This document shows, piece after piece, positions 54,898 through 64,000 of a DNA stretch of 64,000 nucleotides. Both the position numbers and the translations under genes were made by a program. Numbering within the stretch: the first letter of the stretch is position 1; the number at the start of each line of letters is the position of its first letter. The notes beneath the pieces are model-generated. The model was not told the origin of the DNA and searched no databases. It was given only the letters and a program-made list of their open reading frames with translations. Source of the DNA: Chitinophaga sp. H8 (lineage in GTDB: Bacteria > Bacteroidota > Bacteroidia > Chitinophagales > Chitinophagaceae); the NCBI RefSeq assembly GCF_040567655.1, contig NZ_JBEXAC010000001.1, forward strand, positions 682,001 to 746,000, read 5' to 3'.

Positions 54898-56013
54898 ATG
54901 TCTATCAATTGTAAAGCAGCAGTCACCAACGGTAAAGGAGATTTTTTTATTGAAACAATCCAGGTAGCAGATCCGGCTCCTGATGAGATACTGGTACAGA
55001 TAAAGGCCGCAGGATTATGCCATACGGATTATGATTCACTAAGTTGGGGCAAAACTATGGTGATTGGTCATGAGGGCGCCGGTATTGTAGCCAAAACAGG
55101 AAGTGCAGTACATGATTTGAAGGTAGGAGATCCGGTAATACTAAACTGGGCGATGCCTTGCGGGCATTGTTTTCAGTGTGAAGATGGCAATCAGCATATC
55201 TGCGAAAATAATTCGCCCGTGACTGGTGGTATGCATGGTCCCAATGGCGGGCATGCGCATGAAACAGGTACTACCTTAAATGGAGTGGATCTGCCACGTT
55301 CCTTTAATCTGGGTACCCTTGCGGAGTATACACTGGTAAAAGCAGCTGCGGCTATCTTAAATACATCGCCTAAGTTGTCGTTTGAGGCTGCCAGCATCAT
55401 TGGTTGTGGTGTAATGACAGGGTACGGTTCTGTTGTAAATGCTGCGAAGGTGAAGCAGGGGAGTAGTGTGGTGGTATTAGGTACCGGAGGGGTAGGGCTA
55501 AGTGTGATCCAGGGGGCAAAGGTGGCTGGTGCTGCCAGGATTATTGCCATTGACATCAATCCTAAAAGGCTGGAAATGGCTTTGGCTTTCGGAGCCACAG
55601 ACATTATCGTAGCTGATAAAGCAGATGAGGGGCTATTAAATGCTGCCAGGACGGTAAAAGAGATGACAGGCAAACGTGGTGCGGATTATGCTTTTGAATG
55701 CACCGCTATTCCCCAGTTGGGTGCTGCTCCGCTGGCTATGGTACGTAATGCAGGAACTGCTGTACAGGTAAGTGGTATAGAACAGGAGATTGTATTTGAT
55801 ATGAACCTGTTTGAATGGGATAAAGTTTATATCAACCCGCTGTATGGAAAATGCCGTCCCAAAATTGATTTCCCGGCCATCATTGGATTGTACAACGATG
55901 GCAGCTTCCTGCTGGAAGAAATGATTACCCGCAGGTATGCGCTATCCGACCTGAAGCAGGCATTTAATGATATGCTGCAAGGGAAAAATGCAAAAGGGGT
56001 AATCGTTTTCTGA
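54898..56013 (+). CDS. Zinc-dependent alcohol dehydrogenase (MDR family)
   Basis: The ATG at 54898 gives MSINCKAAVTNGKGDFFIE; an earlier frame start at 54796 would run inside the esterase gene. The protein has 371 residues. Catalytic zinc ligands are Cys41 (GLCHTD) and His58 (GHEG); the structural zinc set is Cys88, Cys91, Cys94 and Cys102 (CGHCFQCEDGNQHIC). The nucleotide-binding motif GTGGVGLSV is at about 198-206. The overall outline resembles class III (formaldehyde) or aryl-alcohol dehydrogenases. The substrate cannot be read. It sits between two esterases. Confidence 0.92.
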   Translation: MSINCKAAVTNGKGDFFIETIQVADPAPDEILVQIKAAGLCHTDYDSLSWGKTMVIGHEGAGIVAKTGSAVHDLKVGDPVILNWAMPCGHCFQCEDGNQHICENNSPVTGGMHGPNGGHAHETGTTLNGVDLPRSFNLGTLAEYTLVKAAAAILNTSPKLSFEAASIIGCGVMTGYGSVVNAAKVKQGSSVVVLGTGGVGLSVIQGAKVAGAARIIAIDINPKRLEMALAFGATDIIVADKADEGLLNAARTVKEMTGKRGADYAFECTAIPQLGAAPLAMVRNAGTAVQVSGIEQEIVFDMNLFEWDKVYINPLYGKCRPKIDFPAIIGLYNDGSFLLEEMITRRYALSDLKQAFNDMLQGKNAKGVIVF

Positions 56014-56090
56014 TAAGAAAAGTATAGTTAGAAATGCCGGGGAATCATGACCCGCTGGCCTATTGTTAAAGTCGTTATTTATTTGGATTT

Positions 56091-56891
56091 ATGTCAAAAT
56101 TCAGGACGGTAGAAGTATCAAATCCGGCATTTGAGCAACAGCATCTCCGGTTTATCACCGTAAAAACACCGTCATTGAAAGGGCGGGGCGACATCTGTGT
56201 ATTTGTGCCTCCCGGAACGGCTCATTTAACAGATCTGCCTGTTTGTATTTTATTGCATGGTGTATATGGCAGTGCCTGGAGTTGGCCATTTTGTTCGGGG
56301 GTACATCTGCAGGCAAAGGAAATGATCGATAAGCAAGAGATAAAGCCCATGCTACTGGCTATGCCATCAGACGGCCTTTGGGGAGATGGTTCCGCTTATC
56401 TTCCACATCACCAGTTTGATTTTGAACAATGGATCGCCAGAGATGTACCGGATGTTTTAATAGAAATATTCCCGCAACTATCTGCTCAATCACCTTTTTA
56501 TATCTCCGGCTTATCGATGGGAGGTTGGGGTGCATTACATATAGGCGCCAAGTATCATCAGCGGTTTAAGGGCATTTCCGGGCATTCCTCCATCACCGCC
56601 CTGGATCAAATGAAGTTATTTGTAGAAGAAGAAGTAGCAGGGTACAAACAGCCGGATCAAACAGATGAATGCGTTATAAGTACCTTGTTAAAGTACCGGC
56701 AGGAACTTCCTCCCCTGCGTTTTGATTGCGGGAAGGATGATTTACTGATTGACTACAACCGGCAGCTGCATCAGACACTCAATGAAAATAATATTGACCA
56801 CCTGTATGAAGAATTTGAGGGAGGACATGAATGGACGTACTGGGAAAAGAACGTGAGGCACACCCTGCAATTTTTCAATACGCTGTTATAG
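56091..56891 (+). CDS. Esterase / S-formylglutathione hydrolase-like protein (PF00756)
   Basis: The 266-residue cytosolic protein has the nucleophile motif SGLSMGG (Ser142), the oxyanion-type HGVYGSAWSW (about 56-65), an aspartate in RFDCGKDDLLIDYN and histidine in EGGHEWTYW, completing a catalytic triad. FrmB (S-formylglutathione hydrolase) has this form. It follows an alcohol dehydrogenase by 77 bases, as frmA-frmB do, so a role in formaldehyde removal is plausible but depends on a thiol that is not shown here. Confidence 0.85.
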   Translation: MSKFRTVEVSNPAFEQQHLRFITVKTPSLKGRGDICVFVPPGTAHLTDLPVCILLHGVYGSAWSWPFCSGVHLQAKEMIDKQEIKPMLLAMPSDGLWGDGSAYLPHHQFDFEQWIARDVPDVLIEIFPQLSAQSPFYISGLSMGGWGALHIGAKYHQRFKGISGHSSITALDQMKLFVEEEVAGYKQPDQTDECVISTLLKYRQELPPLRFDCGKDDLLIDYNRQLHQTLNENNIDHLYEEFEGGHEWTYWEKNVRHTLQFFNTLL

Positions 56892-56908
56892 CGGTGTGCC
56901 TGATTTAA

Positions 56909-57781
56909 CTATTGTATGTTGCCAATAAATTTTTTACGATAGTTTAATGGGCTCAGCTGCATCTTGGAACGGAACATTTTGTAGAAATGGGAAACATCTC
57001 CAAAGCCACTGTCAAAAGATATTTCAGAAATGGATTTGTCGGTTTGGATTAACTGTTGTGTGGCGTAATTGAGCCGGTAATGAATCACCGTTTCCATGAA
57101 TGTTTTACGGGTGAGTTTCTTGAAGTACTTACAGAAAGCATTCGGGGTCATATGTACGATTTCAGCGGCTTTTTCGAGGGATACCTGTTCTCTGAAATTT
57201 TCTACCAGGTAGGCGTATACAGCATTAATTCTTTCCTGTTCGCTTGCCGATCGTTCAGCAATGGTATTTTGTTTGTCCAGCAAAACATAATCCGTGGCTA
57301 CAGCAAGATTTTGCAAAATATCCATCAGGCCAAGAAAGATCCTGAAATTATTGGGCTCTTCTGCCAGCTTCAGCAGTTGTTGTTGCACTACTTGTTGGGT
57401 AGCAGGACTGAAGCTTATTCCGCAGCTGCTATTTTGTAGTAAATTTTTAATATTAACGAATTCAATTTTGTTAAAAAAATCTTCACCCATAAAGTCGCTG
57501 GTAAACTGGACCACAATAGCACTACCCACCTGTTTGGTGCTGGTATCCGGATTAAGTTTCCAGCAATGAGGCAGTTTAGGCCCTAATAGTATAAGATCTC
57601 CAGCCTCATAATCTGCCATGTGATTACCAATAAAACGTTTGCCACTTCCTTTCAGAATAGTGGTGAGTTCATATTCTGTATGAAAATGATACGGCGCATC
57701 AAAGGCCGATTCATTAAATTTCCTTAATAAAAAAGATTGTCCACTGGTTGGATTCAGAACTTCACATGATGCCTTCAACAT
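56909..57781 (-). CDS. AraC-family regulator beside the SusCD locus
   Basis: The 290-residue protein has an N-terminal cupin domain (PYHFHTEYELTTILKGSGKR, about 30-50) and a C-terminal AraC double HTH (FCKYFKKLTRKTFMETVIHYR, then FGDVSHFYKMFRSKMQLSPLNYRK). The cupin histidines suggest sensing of a small sugar-like ligand. The gene is divergent from the dioxygenase, SusC and SusD genes that start 203 bases away, so it is a likely local activator. Confidence 0.92.
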   Translation of the reverse strand: MLKASCEVLNPTSGQSFLLRKFNESAFDAPYHFHTEYELTTILKGSGKRFIGNHMADYEAGDLILLGPKLPHCWKLNPDTSTKQVGSAIVVQFTSDFMGEDFFNKIEFVNIKNLLQNSSCGISFSPATQQVVQQQLLKLAEEPNNFRIFLGLMDILQNLAVATDYVLLDKQNTIAERSASEQERINAVYAYLVENFREQVSLEKAAEIVHMTPNAFCKYFKKLTRKTFMETVIHYRLNYATQQLIQTDKSISEISFDSGFGDVSHFYKMFRSKMQLSPLNYRKKFIGNIQ

Positions 57782-57958
57782 ACTTTTTTTAATATAAATT
57801 TATCGTTTTTATTTCAAATTTGACAATATACCCCATGTTTAGTACAATTTATGCAATCTGTAACATTTAAAGGAGTAGTATTTTTGATCAGAGCGAAGCA
57901 GTAATAATTAATACATTTTAATTCCACTTTTTTGATTTTCCATCCTTTTTAAGGCATT

Positions 57959-57966
57959 TACATTTG
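57959..57966 (+). promoter_or_regulatory. Candidate -7 box for the dioxygenase gene
   Basis: TACATTTG matches TAnnTTTG and lies 17 bases before the ATG at 57984. A TTTG at 57931-57934 is 24 bases upstream, slightly more than usual. Confidence 0.45.
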
Positions 57967-57983
57967 AATAAAACTAAAATATA

Positions 57984-58808
57984 ATGGATACGAATATCAC
58001 CACGTTACCGGATCTGAATGATTTTAAAGCGATTTCGGATACACAGAAAGCACAGTTTGCGGAGTCAGGACATATTCTGATTCCTGGCATACTTAATGCA
58101 GATGAAGTAGCAGCTTACCGGAAAGTAATTGTAGAGGCTGCAGAGAAGTTTAATAGTGAAAAAAGAAAGCTGGCCGATCGTGATACTTATGGCAAAGCAT
58201 TTTTGCAGATCATGAACCTGTGGCAGGATGATGAGCGGGTGAAAAAGTTTGTACTGGCCAAACGGTTTGCAAAAATAGCCGCTGATTTACTGGGAGTGGA
58301 AAATGTGAGGTTGTATCATGATCAGGCATTGTTTAAAGAACCGGGTGGCGGGCCTACTCCCTGGCACCAGGATCAGAATTACTGGCCACTGGATACCAAT
58401 AAAACCATCACAATGTGGATGCCATTGGTAGATATTCCTGATCTGGACATGGGAATGCTCACTTTTGCTTCCGGATCACAATCAAAAGGGAATATATTTG
58501 ATCATGTTATTTCTGATGAATCTGAAGACGCATTTGATAACTATGTAAAAGAAAATGGTTTTGCTATTTCCAGGCCATCTTCCATGAAAGCTGGAGATGC
58601 CACCTGGCACCATGGGTTTACAATACACAATGCACCTGCTAATAAATCTGATAAGATGCGGGAAGTAATGACCATCATTTATTTTGCAGACGGAGCTACC
58701 ATCAGTGCGCCTAAGCATAAATGGCAGGAAGCTGACCATCAGAAATGGTTAATGGGGAAACCTGTTGGCGGGCCGGCAGATTCCGCATTAAATCCAGCTA
58801 TTTTATAA
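57984..58808 (+). CDS. Phytanoyl-CoA dioxygenase (PhyH)-family protein
   Basis: PhyH enzymes use iron and 2-oxoglutarate to hydroxylate substrates. The 274-residue protein shows the iron ligands in WHQDQNYWPLD (His128, Asp130) and in the later HNAPANKSDK region (His215), and Arg226 for 2-oxoglutarate. There is no signal peptide, so it is cytosolic. A position in front of a SusC/SusD pair and a GH65 gene is unusual and suggests a modified carbohydrate or lipid-linked substrate, but this is inferred. Confidence 0.9.
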   Translation: MDTNITTLPDLNDFKAISDTQKAQFAESGHILIPGILNADEVAAYRKVIVEAAEKFNSEKRKLADRDTYGKAFLQIMNLWQDDERVKKFVLAKRFAKIAADLLGVENVRLYHDQALFKEPGGGPTPWHQDQNYWPLDTNKTITMWMPLVDIPDLDMGMLTFASGSQSKGNIFDHVISDESEDAFDNYVKENGFAISRPSSMKAGDATWHHGFTIHNAPANKSDKMREVMTIIYFADGATISAPKHKWQEADHQKWLMGKPVGGPADSALNPAIL

Positions 58809-58909
58809 TCAGGTATTTTAAACCAACTCAATAAGACAGCAACCAACCAATCATCCATCAGCCAAAGTTCCCTCCCGATAACAATTGATTCAATCAATAA
58901 AGATTTGAA

Positions 58910-58944
58910 AATAGCGCCGGTGCGCATGAGTGGCCGGCGCTATT
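58910..58944 (+). terminator. Hairpin between dioxygenase and SusC genes
   Basis: AATAGCGCCGG (58910-58920) is followed after 13 bases by its exact complement (58934-58944). There is little T after it, so it may be a weak terminator or an attenuator 90 bases before susC. A small palindrome ATTGATtcaATCAAT lies at 58884-58898. Confidence 0.5.
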
Positions 58945-59033
58945 ATAAACCAACATACTAACTGATGATAAAATGTTAAGCTGTTAAAACAGATCACCAG
59001 CTATACGCTACAATTAAATTTAATAAGCACGTT

Positions 59034-62000
59034 ATGAAAAAAAATTACCACAGGAAGTATGGACTTCTATGTTTGATAATGCTTTCGGCGTTGATGGGAT
59101 TTGCACAAAGCGGGAGCATTAGCGGAAGGGCTACTGATGAAGATAAACAGGCACTCCCAGGCGTTACGATTATGCTGGAAGGCACTTCACAGGGCACCAC
59201 TACAGATGGCAACGGTGACTTTAAGATCACCGGGATTGCTCCGGGCACCTATACCGTAAGAGCTCAGTTTGTTGGATACGTTACACAACAAACTTCTATT
59301 AATGTAAGTACCGGGAACGTTGCCATCAACTTTAGCCTGAAAACAGAAACTACCGCTTTAGGCGAGGTAGTAGTAATAGGCTATGGTACCCAACGCAAGA
59401 AAGACCTGACAGGCTCTGTGGCTACCGTTACCGCCAAGGAGTTTAATAAGGGTTCTCTTACTACTCCGGAACAACTGATTTCCGGTAAAGTAGCCGGGGT
59501 ACAGATCATTTCAAGTGGCGGCGCTCCAGGTGCAGGCAATACCATCCGTATCAGAGGCGGTGCCTCCCTGAATTCCAGTAATGATCCATTGATTGTGATT
59601 GATGGGGTACCTGTGGATAACAGGGGCATTGCAGGGGTGAGTAATCCGCTCAGCGTAATCAATCCTAATGATATTGAATCGTTCAGCATATTAAAAGATG
59701 CTTCTGCTGCAGCTATCTATGGTAGCCGGGCTTCGAACGGGGTCATTATCATTACTACCAAAAAAGGATCAGCAGGAGGGAAACTAAAAGTGAACATTAA
59801 CTCCATACAATCCGTATCCAATAAAACAGGTATCGTGGATGTATTAACAGGAGATGAATACAGGACGGCCTTCACACAATATCTGGATAAAACGGAAACA
59901 GATCCTGCTGCCAGGCAAGCGAAGCTGGGCTTAATGGGTACCGCCAATACCAATTGGCAAAATGAAATCTATCAGGCTGCTTTTAAAACAGATAATACGG
60001 TAAGCCTGAGCGGAGGCATAAAAGGATTACCTTACCGGTTATCCATAGGTTACTTAAATGAAAATGGTATTCTGAAAACATCCAATTTCGACAGGGTGAC
60101 AGGTGCTTTGAACTTAAGTCCTAAATTTTTCGATAATCACTTAAGTGTAAATGCCAATTTCAAAGGAACACTCACTAAATCCCGTTTTGCCAACACCGCA
60201 GCTGTTGGGGCGGCTACTTCATTTAATCCTACGCAGCCAGTACATGTGGCAGCGTATAATCCTGATCAGCCATTGTCTGGTACTAACACTAATCTGGGAG
60301 GCTATTTTGAATGGGTAGATGATAAAGGAGTGCCTTTACAACTGGCAGGTAAAAATCCGCTTAGTATCCTGGAACAGGAAAATAACACCGGATATGCCAA
60401 CAGGAGCATCGGTAATGTACAACTGGACTATAAGTTTCATTTCCTGCCGGAATTACATGCTAATCTGAATGTGGGGTATGATGTGTCCAAAAGCCATGGC
60501 ACTGATATACTGCCGCCTACCATGGCATCTGTATATACCCTGAAAGGAACTACTTCCAAATACTGGCAAAACAAACAAAACAAATTAATGGACTTCTATT
60601 TTAACTATGTGAAGGACATTACCCGTATCAGCAGCCGTATTGATGCTACTGCGGGATATTCTTACCAGGATTGGATAAGAGATGAACCTGCGGTGGAATA
60701 TGTAAGCGGACTTGGAAATGATCCCAAAAGGAATCCTACCAAAACGCAAAACACGCTCATCTCATATTTTGGACGCCTGAACTATACCTTTATGGATCGT
60801 TATGTATTAACAGGAACAATCCGTACCGATGGTTCGTCCAGGTTCTCTCCGGAAAACCGCTGGGGTGTTTTCCCCTCCGGTGCTGTGGCATGGGATATCA
60901 AACAGGAACCTTTTATTAAAGCATCCAAAGCAGTATCACAGTTGAAACTGAGAGTAGGTTACGGTAAAACCGGGCAACAGGATGTGACAGATAATGATTA
61001 TCCTTATCTGGCTGGTTATAACAGAAGTGATGATGCTACTACTTATCCTTTTGGAAACACTTACTATAACCTGCTGCGTCCTAATGCCTATGATCAGAAT
61101 ATTAAATGGGAAGAAACCACTACGTTTAATACCGGTATCGATTTCGGTTTTGTGAATGGCAGGGTTAATGGTAGTGTTGATTACTTTATCAGGAAAACCA
61201 ATGACCTGATAAGCAGGGTGGTAACGTCAACAGGGTCCAACTTTTCCAACTTCATTTTAACGAACGTTGGAGATATGGAGAGTAAAGGGATAGAATTTAA
61301 TCTGAACCTCATCCCGGTACAATCAAAAGACTTTAACTGGGATCTGAACTTTAATGCTACGCATTACAATAACAAGATCACGAACCTTACTTTATCAGGT
61401 ATTGATGATCCGAAATCGCCTGGTACACCAGCAGGATCTACCAGCTTTACCGGTACCAGCCTGCAGTATCATAAGGTGGGATATCCTCCGTTCACTTACT
61501 ATGTTAAAAAACAAAAGTATGATGACAAGGGTAAGCCAATTGAAGGTGCTTATGAAGACGTGAATGGCAATGGTACGGTAGAAGAAACCGATTTTTATCA
61601 TCATAAATCACCAAATCCTACGGTATTGTTAGGGATGAGCTCTAACCTCAACTACAAAAAGTGGAGTCTGGGCTTTACCATGCGTGCTAACCTGGGCGCT
61701 TACAACTATAATAGCATTGCAGCTAATACGGGATATGGTGATGCCTTATCTTTTGCCAACTTCCTGGCGAATGCTTCCTCAAGTATCAATAAATCAGGCT
61801 TTTTACATAATCAGCAGGTGTCAGATTATTACATAGAGAAAGCTTCCTTCCTGCGGATGGATAATCTCAACCTGGCTTATAGCTTTGGTAAAGTAGGTAA
61901 GCTGACGGATCTGACGCTTTCTGCGAATGTGCAGAATGTATTTGTGGTAACGGGTTATTCCGGACTTGATCCGGAGGTGTATAAAGGGATCGACAACAAC

Positions 62001-62051
62001 TTTTATCCCCGGCCCCGTATTTATTCATTAGGTATTAACCTGGGTCTCTAA
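59034..62051 (+). CDS. susC: SusC/RagA-family TonB-dependent outer-membrane transporter
   Basis: SusC moves oligosaccharides through the outer membrane, driven by TonB. The 1005-residue protein has a signal peptide (ending GFAQ). A carboxypeptidase-like beta domain follows (about 25-100, SGRATDEDKQALPGVTIML), then a TonB box/plug start (TTALGEVVVIGYGTQRKKDL), a plug with RGGASLNSSNDPLIVIDGVP, and a long barrel to a C-terminal strand ending in LGINLGL. It is followed at once by a SusD gene and then GH65, so the ligand is likely a glucose-containing oligosaccharide. Confidence 0.97.
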   Translation: MKKNYHRKYGLLCLIMLSALMGFAQSGSISGRATDEDKQALPGVTIMLEGTSQGTTTDGNGDFKITGIAPGTYTVRAQFVGYVTQQTSINVSTGNVAINFSLKTETTALGEVVVIGYGTQRKKDLTGSVATVTAKEFNKGSLTTPEQLISGKVAGVQIISSGGAPGAGNTIRIRGGASLNSSNDPLIVIDGVPVDNRGIAGVSNPLSVINPNDIESFSILKDASAAAIYGSRASNGVIIITTKKGSAGGKLKVNINSIQSVSNKTGIVDVLTGDEYRTAFTQYLDKTETDPAARQAKLGLMGTANTNWQNEIYQAAFKTDNTVSLSGGIKGLPYRLSIGYLNENGILKTSNFDRVTGALNLSPKFFDNHLSVNANFKGTLTKSRFANTAAVGAATSFNPTQPVHVAAYNPDQPLSGTNTNLGGYFEWVDDKGVPLQLAGKNPLSILEQENNTGYANRSIGNVQLDYKFHFLPELHANLNVGYDVSKSHGTDILPPTMASVYTLKGTTSKYWQNKQNKLMDFYFNYVKDITRISSRIDATAGYSYQDWIRDEPAVEYVSGLGNDPKRNPTKTQNTLISYFGRLNYTFMDRYVLTGTIRTDGSSRFSPENRWGVFPSGAVAWDIKQEPFIKASKAVSQLKLRVGYGKTGQQDVTDNDYPYLAGYNRSDDATTYPFGNTYYNLLRPNAYDQNIKWEETTTFNTGIDFGFVNGRVNGSVDYFIRKTNDLISRVVTSTGSNFSNFILTNVGDMESKGIEFNLNLIPVQSKDFNWDLNFNATHYNNKITNLTLSGIDDPKSPGTPAGSTSFTGTSLQYHKVGYPPFTYYVKKQKYDDKGKPIEGAYEDVNGNGTVEETDFYHHKSPNPTVLLGMSSNLNYKKWSLGFTMRANLGAYNYNSIAANTGYGDALSFANFLANASSSINKSGFLHNQQVSDYYIEKASFLRMDNLNLAYSFGKVGKLTDLTLSANVQNVFVVTGYSGLDPEVYKGIDNNFYPRPRIYSLGINLGL

Positions 62052-62070
62052 CCTTTAAAGCATGCATACT

Positions 62071-63657
62071 ATGAAGTTTAACAATATAAATATCGGCTTG
62101 TTATCGCTTGCATTGGCGCTGTTGACGGTATCCTGCCAGAAGGACCTGGACCGTAAGCCATATTACGATGTAACTACGGCAAGTGTATTTACGGATTTTA
62201 AGAATTACAAGAATGTATTGGCAAAATGTTATGGGGGCCTTGCTTTAACTGGGCAGGTAACCGGTGATGGTAATGCTGATATTGGCGGTGTGGATGTGGG
62301 ATATGTAAGAGGATTCTGGCAAATGCAGGAGTTAAGTACTGATGAAGCGCGGGTAGCCTGGAATGACCAGTACCTGTTGCCTATGCATGGGATGGACTGG
62401 ACCTCACAAAACCTGCTTTTAGGGGCTATGTACAACCGTATTTTCCTGCAGGTGATGTATTGCAATGAATTTTTGCGTCAGACTACAGATGGAAAATTAA
62501 GTGAGAATGGCATTAGCGGAGAGAATGCTGCCACTACCAAAATATACCGGGCTGAGATGCGCTTTTTACGCGCATTCAGTTACTGGCATGCTATTGATAT
62601 GTTTGGCAATGTACCTTTTGTAACAGAAAACGATCCGGTGGGAGCTTTCTTTCCTAAACAAACCAGCAGGAAAGAGCTGTTTGCCTACGTAGAAAGTGAA
62701 TTGAAAGCAATAGAGGCCGATCTGATGGCACCGCGTACCAATGAATATCCACGTGCGGATAAAGCTGCTGCCTGGATGTTGCTGGCAAAATTATACCTGA
62801 ATGCAGAGGTATACACCGGTACACCCCGTTATACCGATGCGATCACTTACTGCAATAAGATTATTGAAGCAGGATATACGCTGGAACCCCGGTTTCAAAA
62901 CCTTTTCCTGGCAGATAATGATAAGCTGAAGAATGAAATCATCTTTACCATCGCTTATGACGGGCAGAAGATGAAAACATATAACGGCACTACTTTTCTG
63001 ATCCACGCTGCGGTAGGTGGCAATATGGATGCAACGAAGGATTTTGGAATTGATGGTGGTTGGTATGGTCTCCGCACTACTAAGAATATTGTGCACCTCT
63101 TTACTGATATCACCGGACAAACAGATAGCCGTGCTATGTTCCATTCCAGTGGCCAGAACCTGGAGATGAACAGTATCGCCAACTTTGCAGATGGATACCC
63201 GGTTACCAAATGGAGAAACATCACCTCCACCGGTGCGGGAGGATCAGATAAACTTTTTGTAGACACTGATTTTCCGGTGTTCCGTTTAGGAGATGTGTAT
63301 TTAATGTATGCGGAAGCAGTGCTCAGGGGAGGTACCGGTGGTAGCAGCGCTACTGCTTTGGAATACATCAATAAGTTAAGACAACGCGCTTATGGCAATA
63401 CGTCTGGCAATATCACTGCCGGACAGTTAACACTGGATTTTATGCTGGATGAAAGGGGCCGAGAACTGATGTGGGAAGCACAACGGAGAACAGACCTGAT
63501 CAGGTTCGGTAAATATACCGGCAGCAATTATGTATGGCCATGGAAGGGTAATGTGAAAGAAGGAAAGGGAGTGGAAGCCTATCGTACCCTTTTCCCTTTA
63601 CCTGCTGCTGATATGATTGCTAATCCTAACCTGAAACAAAATGAAGGCTATAATTAA
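62071..63657 (+). CDS. susD: SusD/RagB-family surface nutrient-binding lipoprotein
   Basis: The ATG at 62071 opens a typical lipoprotein signal (MKFNNINIGLLSLALALLTV, Cys in VSCQKD). The protein is 528 residues. The SusD-type helical and loop sequence is seen in YFPKQTSRKELFAYVE-like parts, the TPR-like region AAAWMLLAKLYLNAEVYTG (about 232-250), and the late segment LRGGTGGSSATALEYINKLRQRAYG plus FMLDERGRELMWEAQRRTDLIRFG. SusD covers the SusC pore and binds glycans. The gene is 19 bases after susC and belongs to one operon with it. Confidence 0.95.
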   Translation: MKFNNINIGLLSLALALLTVSCQKDLDRKPYYDVTTASVFTDFKNYKNVLAKCYGGLALTGQVTGDGNADIGGVDVGYVRGFWQMQELSTDEARVAWNDQYLLPMHGMDWTSQNLLLGAMYNRIFLQVMYCNEFLRQTTDGKLSENGISGENAATTKIYRAEMRFLRAFSYWHAIDMFGNVPFVTENDPVGAFFPKQTSRKELFAYVESELKAIEADLMAPRTNEYPRADKAAAWMLLAKLYLNAEVYTGTPRYTDAITYCNKIIEAGYTLEPRFQNLFLADNDKLKNEIIFTIAYDGQKMKTYNGTTFLIHAAVGGNMDATKDFGIDGGWYGLRTTKNIVHLFTDITGQTDSRAMFHSSGQNLEMNSIANFADGYPVTKWRNITSTGAGGSDKLFVDTDFPVFRLGDVYLMYAEAVLRGGTGGSSATALEYINKLRQRAYGNTSGNITAGQLTLDFMLDERGRELMWEAQRRTDLIRFGKYTGSNYVWPWKGNVKEGKGVEAYRTLFPLPAADMIANPNLKQNEGYN

Positions 63658-63670
63658 GGCTTAAACAAGT

Positions 63671-64000
63671 ATGAAAGATCGTTTTAAGATAGATGAATGG
63701 CAGATTATTGAAGAGGGGTTCGATCCCACCTTAAATAAATTCGCAGAGAGTGTTTTTAGCCTTGGCAACGGCCGTATGGGACATCGTGCCAATTTTGAGG
63801 AAACTTACTCCGGCAATACTTTGCAAGGCAATTATGTTGCCGGAGTATATTATACAGATAAAACCCGGGTAGGCTGGTGGAAGAATGGCTATCCGGAATA
63901 TGCTGCCAAAGTGCTGAACGCTGCCAATTGGATAGGGATTGATATTAAGATAGGAGCAGCAACCTTGGACCTGCATTACTGTAAAGTAACGGCCTTCCGG
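63671..64000 (+). CDS. Glycoside hydrolase family 65-type phosphorylase, N-terminal part
   Basis: The frame from ATG 63671 stays open to the window end, giving the first 110 residues. The sequence IIEEGFDPTLNKFAESVF, then SLGNGRMGHRANFEE, matches the N-terminal beta domain of GH65 (maltose, kojibiose or trehalose phosphorylases). The catalytic part is outside the window, so the bond specificity cannot be given. The gene starts 13 bases after susD, so it belongs to the same operon. GH65 acts on alpha-glucosides, which points to such a substrate for the SusCD pair. No signal peptide is visible in this part. Confidence 0.85.
   Translation, partial: MKDRFKIDEWQIIEEGFDPTLNKFAESVFSLGNGRMGHRANFEETYSGNTLQGNYVAGVYYTDKTRVGWWKNGYPEYAAKVLNAANWIGIDIKIGAATLDLHYCKVTAFR

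Overview
The window reads as chromosome of a Bacteroidota bacterium, most likely of the Chitinophaga type. The evidence is a SusC/SusD pair feeding a glycoside-hydrolase gene, many secreted lipoproteins with an SxxC-like lipobox, LytTR regulators paired with sensor kinases, a MacB/FtsX-type 810-residue permease, LptD and OstA-like envelope genes, and promoter-like TAnnTTTG boxes with hardly any Shine-Dalgarno sequences. This assignment comes from gene content only; no database search was made.

Layout. 1-870: two tandem small outer-membrane barrel genes, the second cut by the window edge. 1004-9490: NhaA, then an envelope block of OstA-like protein, MCE/MlaD protein and murein amidase on the minus strand, with LptD divergent. 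9569-15232: sodium/solute symporter, PlsC, uracil-DNA glycosylase, tRNA-Arg(TCT), a CotH-family lipoprotein and a YceI lipoprotein. 15371-24961: large ABC permease, an intergenic ladder of 11-bp repeats arranged as an inverted pair, a collagen-like lipoprotein, an unusual stand-alone Hsp70, a GlxA-type regulator, and a DtxR-family regulator overlapping an Nramp metal transporter. 25059-31580: LigB/YgiD-type dioxygenase, an SdpR/SdpI pair, MsrA, a MutS2-like ATPase without a visible Smr domain, and an AraC regulator. 31613-39864: LytTR regulator plus LytS-type kinase divergent from a three-gene RND efflux operon. 40031-48914: tRNA-Ser(TGA), an SRPBCC protein, then four minus-strand surface or lipoprotein genes facing a LytTR regulator and TPR-histidine kinase pair. 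49078-56891: a DUF4838-type glycosidase with a TIM-barrel-like companion, and an esterase-alcohol dehydrogenase-esterase group. 56909-64000: AraC regulator, phytanoyl-CoA dioxygenase-like enzyme, SusC, SusD and the start of a GH65 phosphorylase/hydrolase, which together look like a small polysaccharide or oligosaccharide utilisation locus.

Most genes are familiar families. The less ordinary material is largely non-coding or contextual: the 11-bp inverted repeat ladder (17983-18090), a 119-bp element with long inverted ends (11937-12055), a perfect 14-bp-arm palindrome upstream of the dioxygenase (26013-26043), the Hsp70 with an extra beta-rich insert, a structured leader before mutS2, and the regulator/kinase pair divergent from a conserved-spacing surface-protein operon. 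No CRISPR array, prophage, insertion sequence or obvious defence island was seen.
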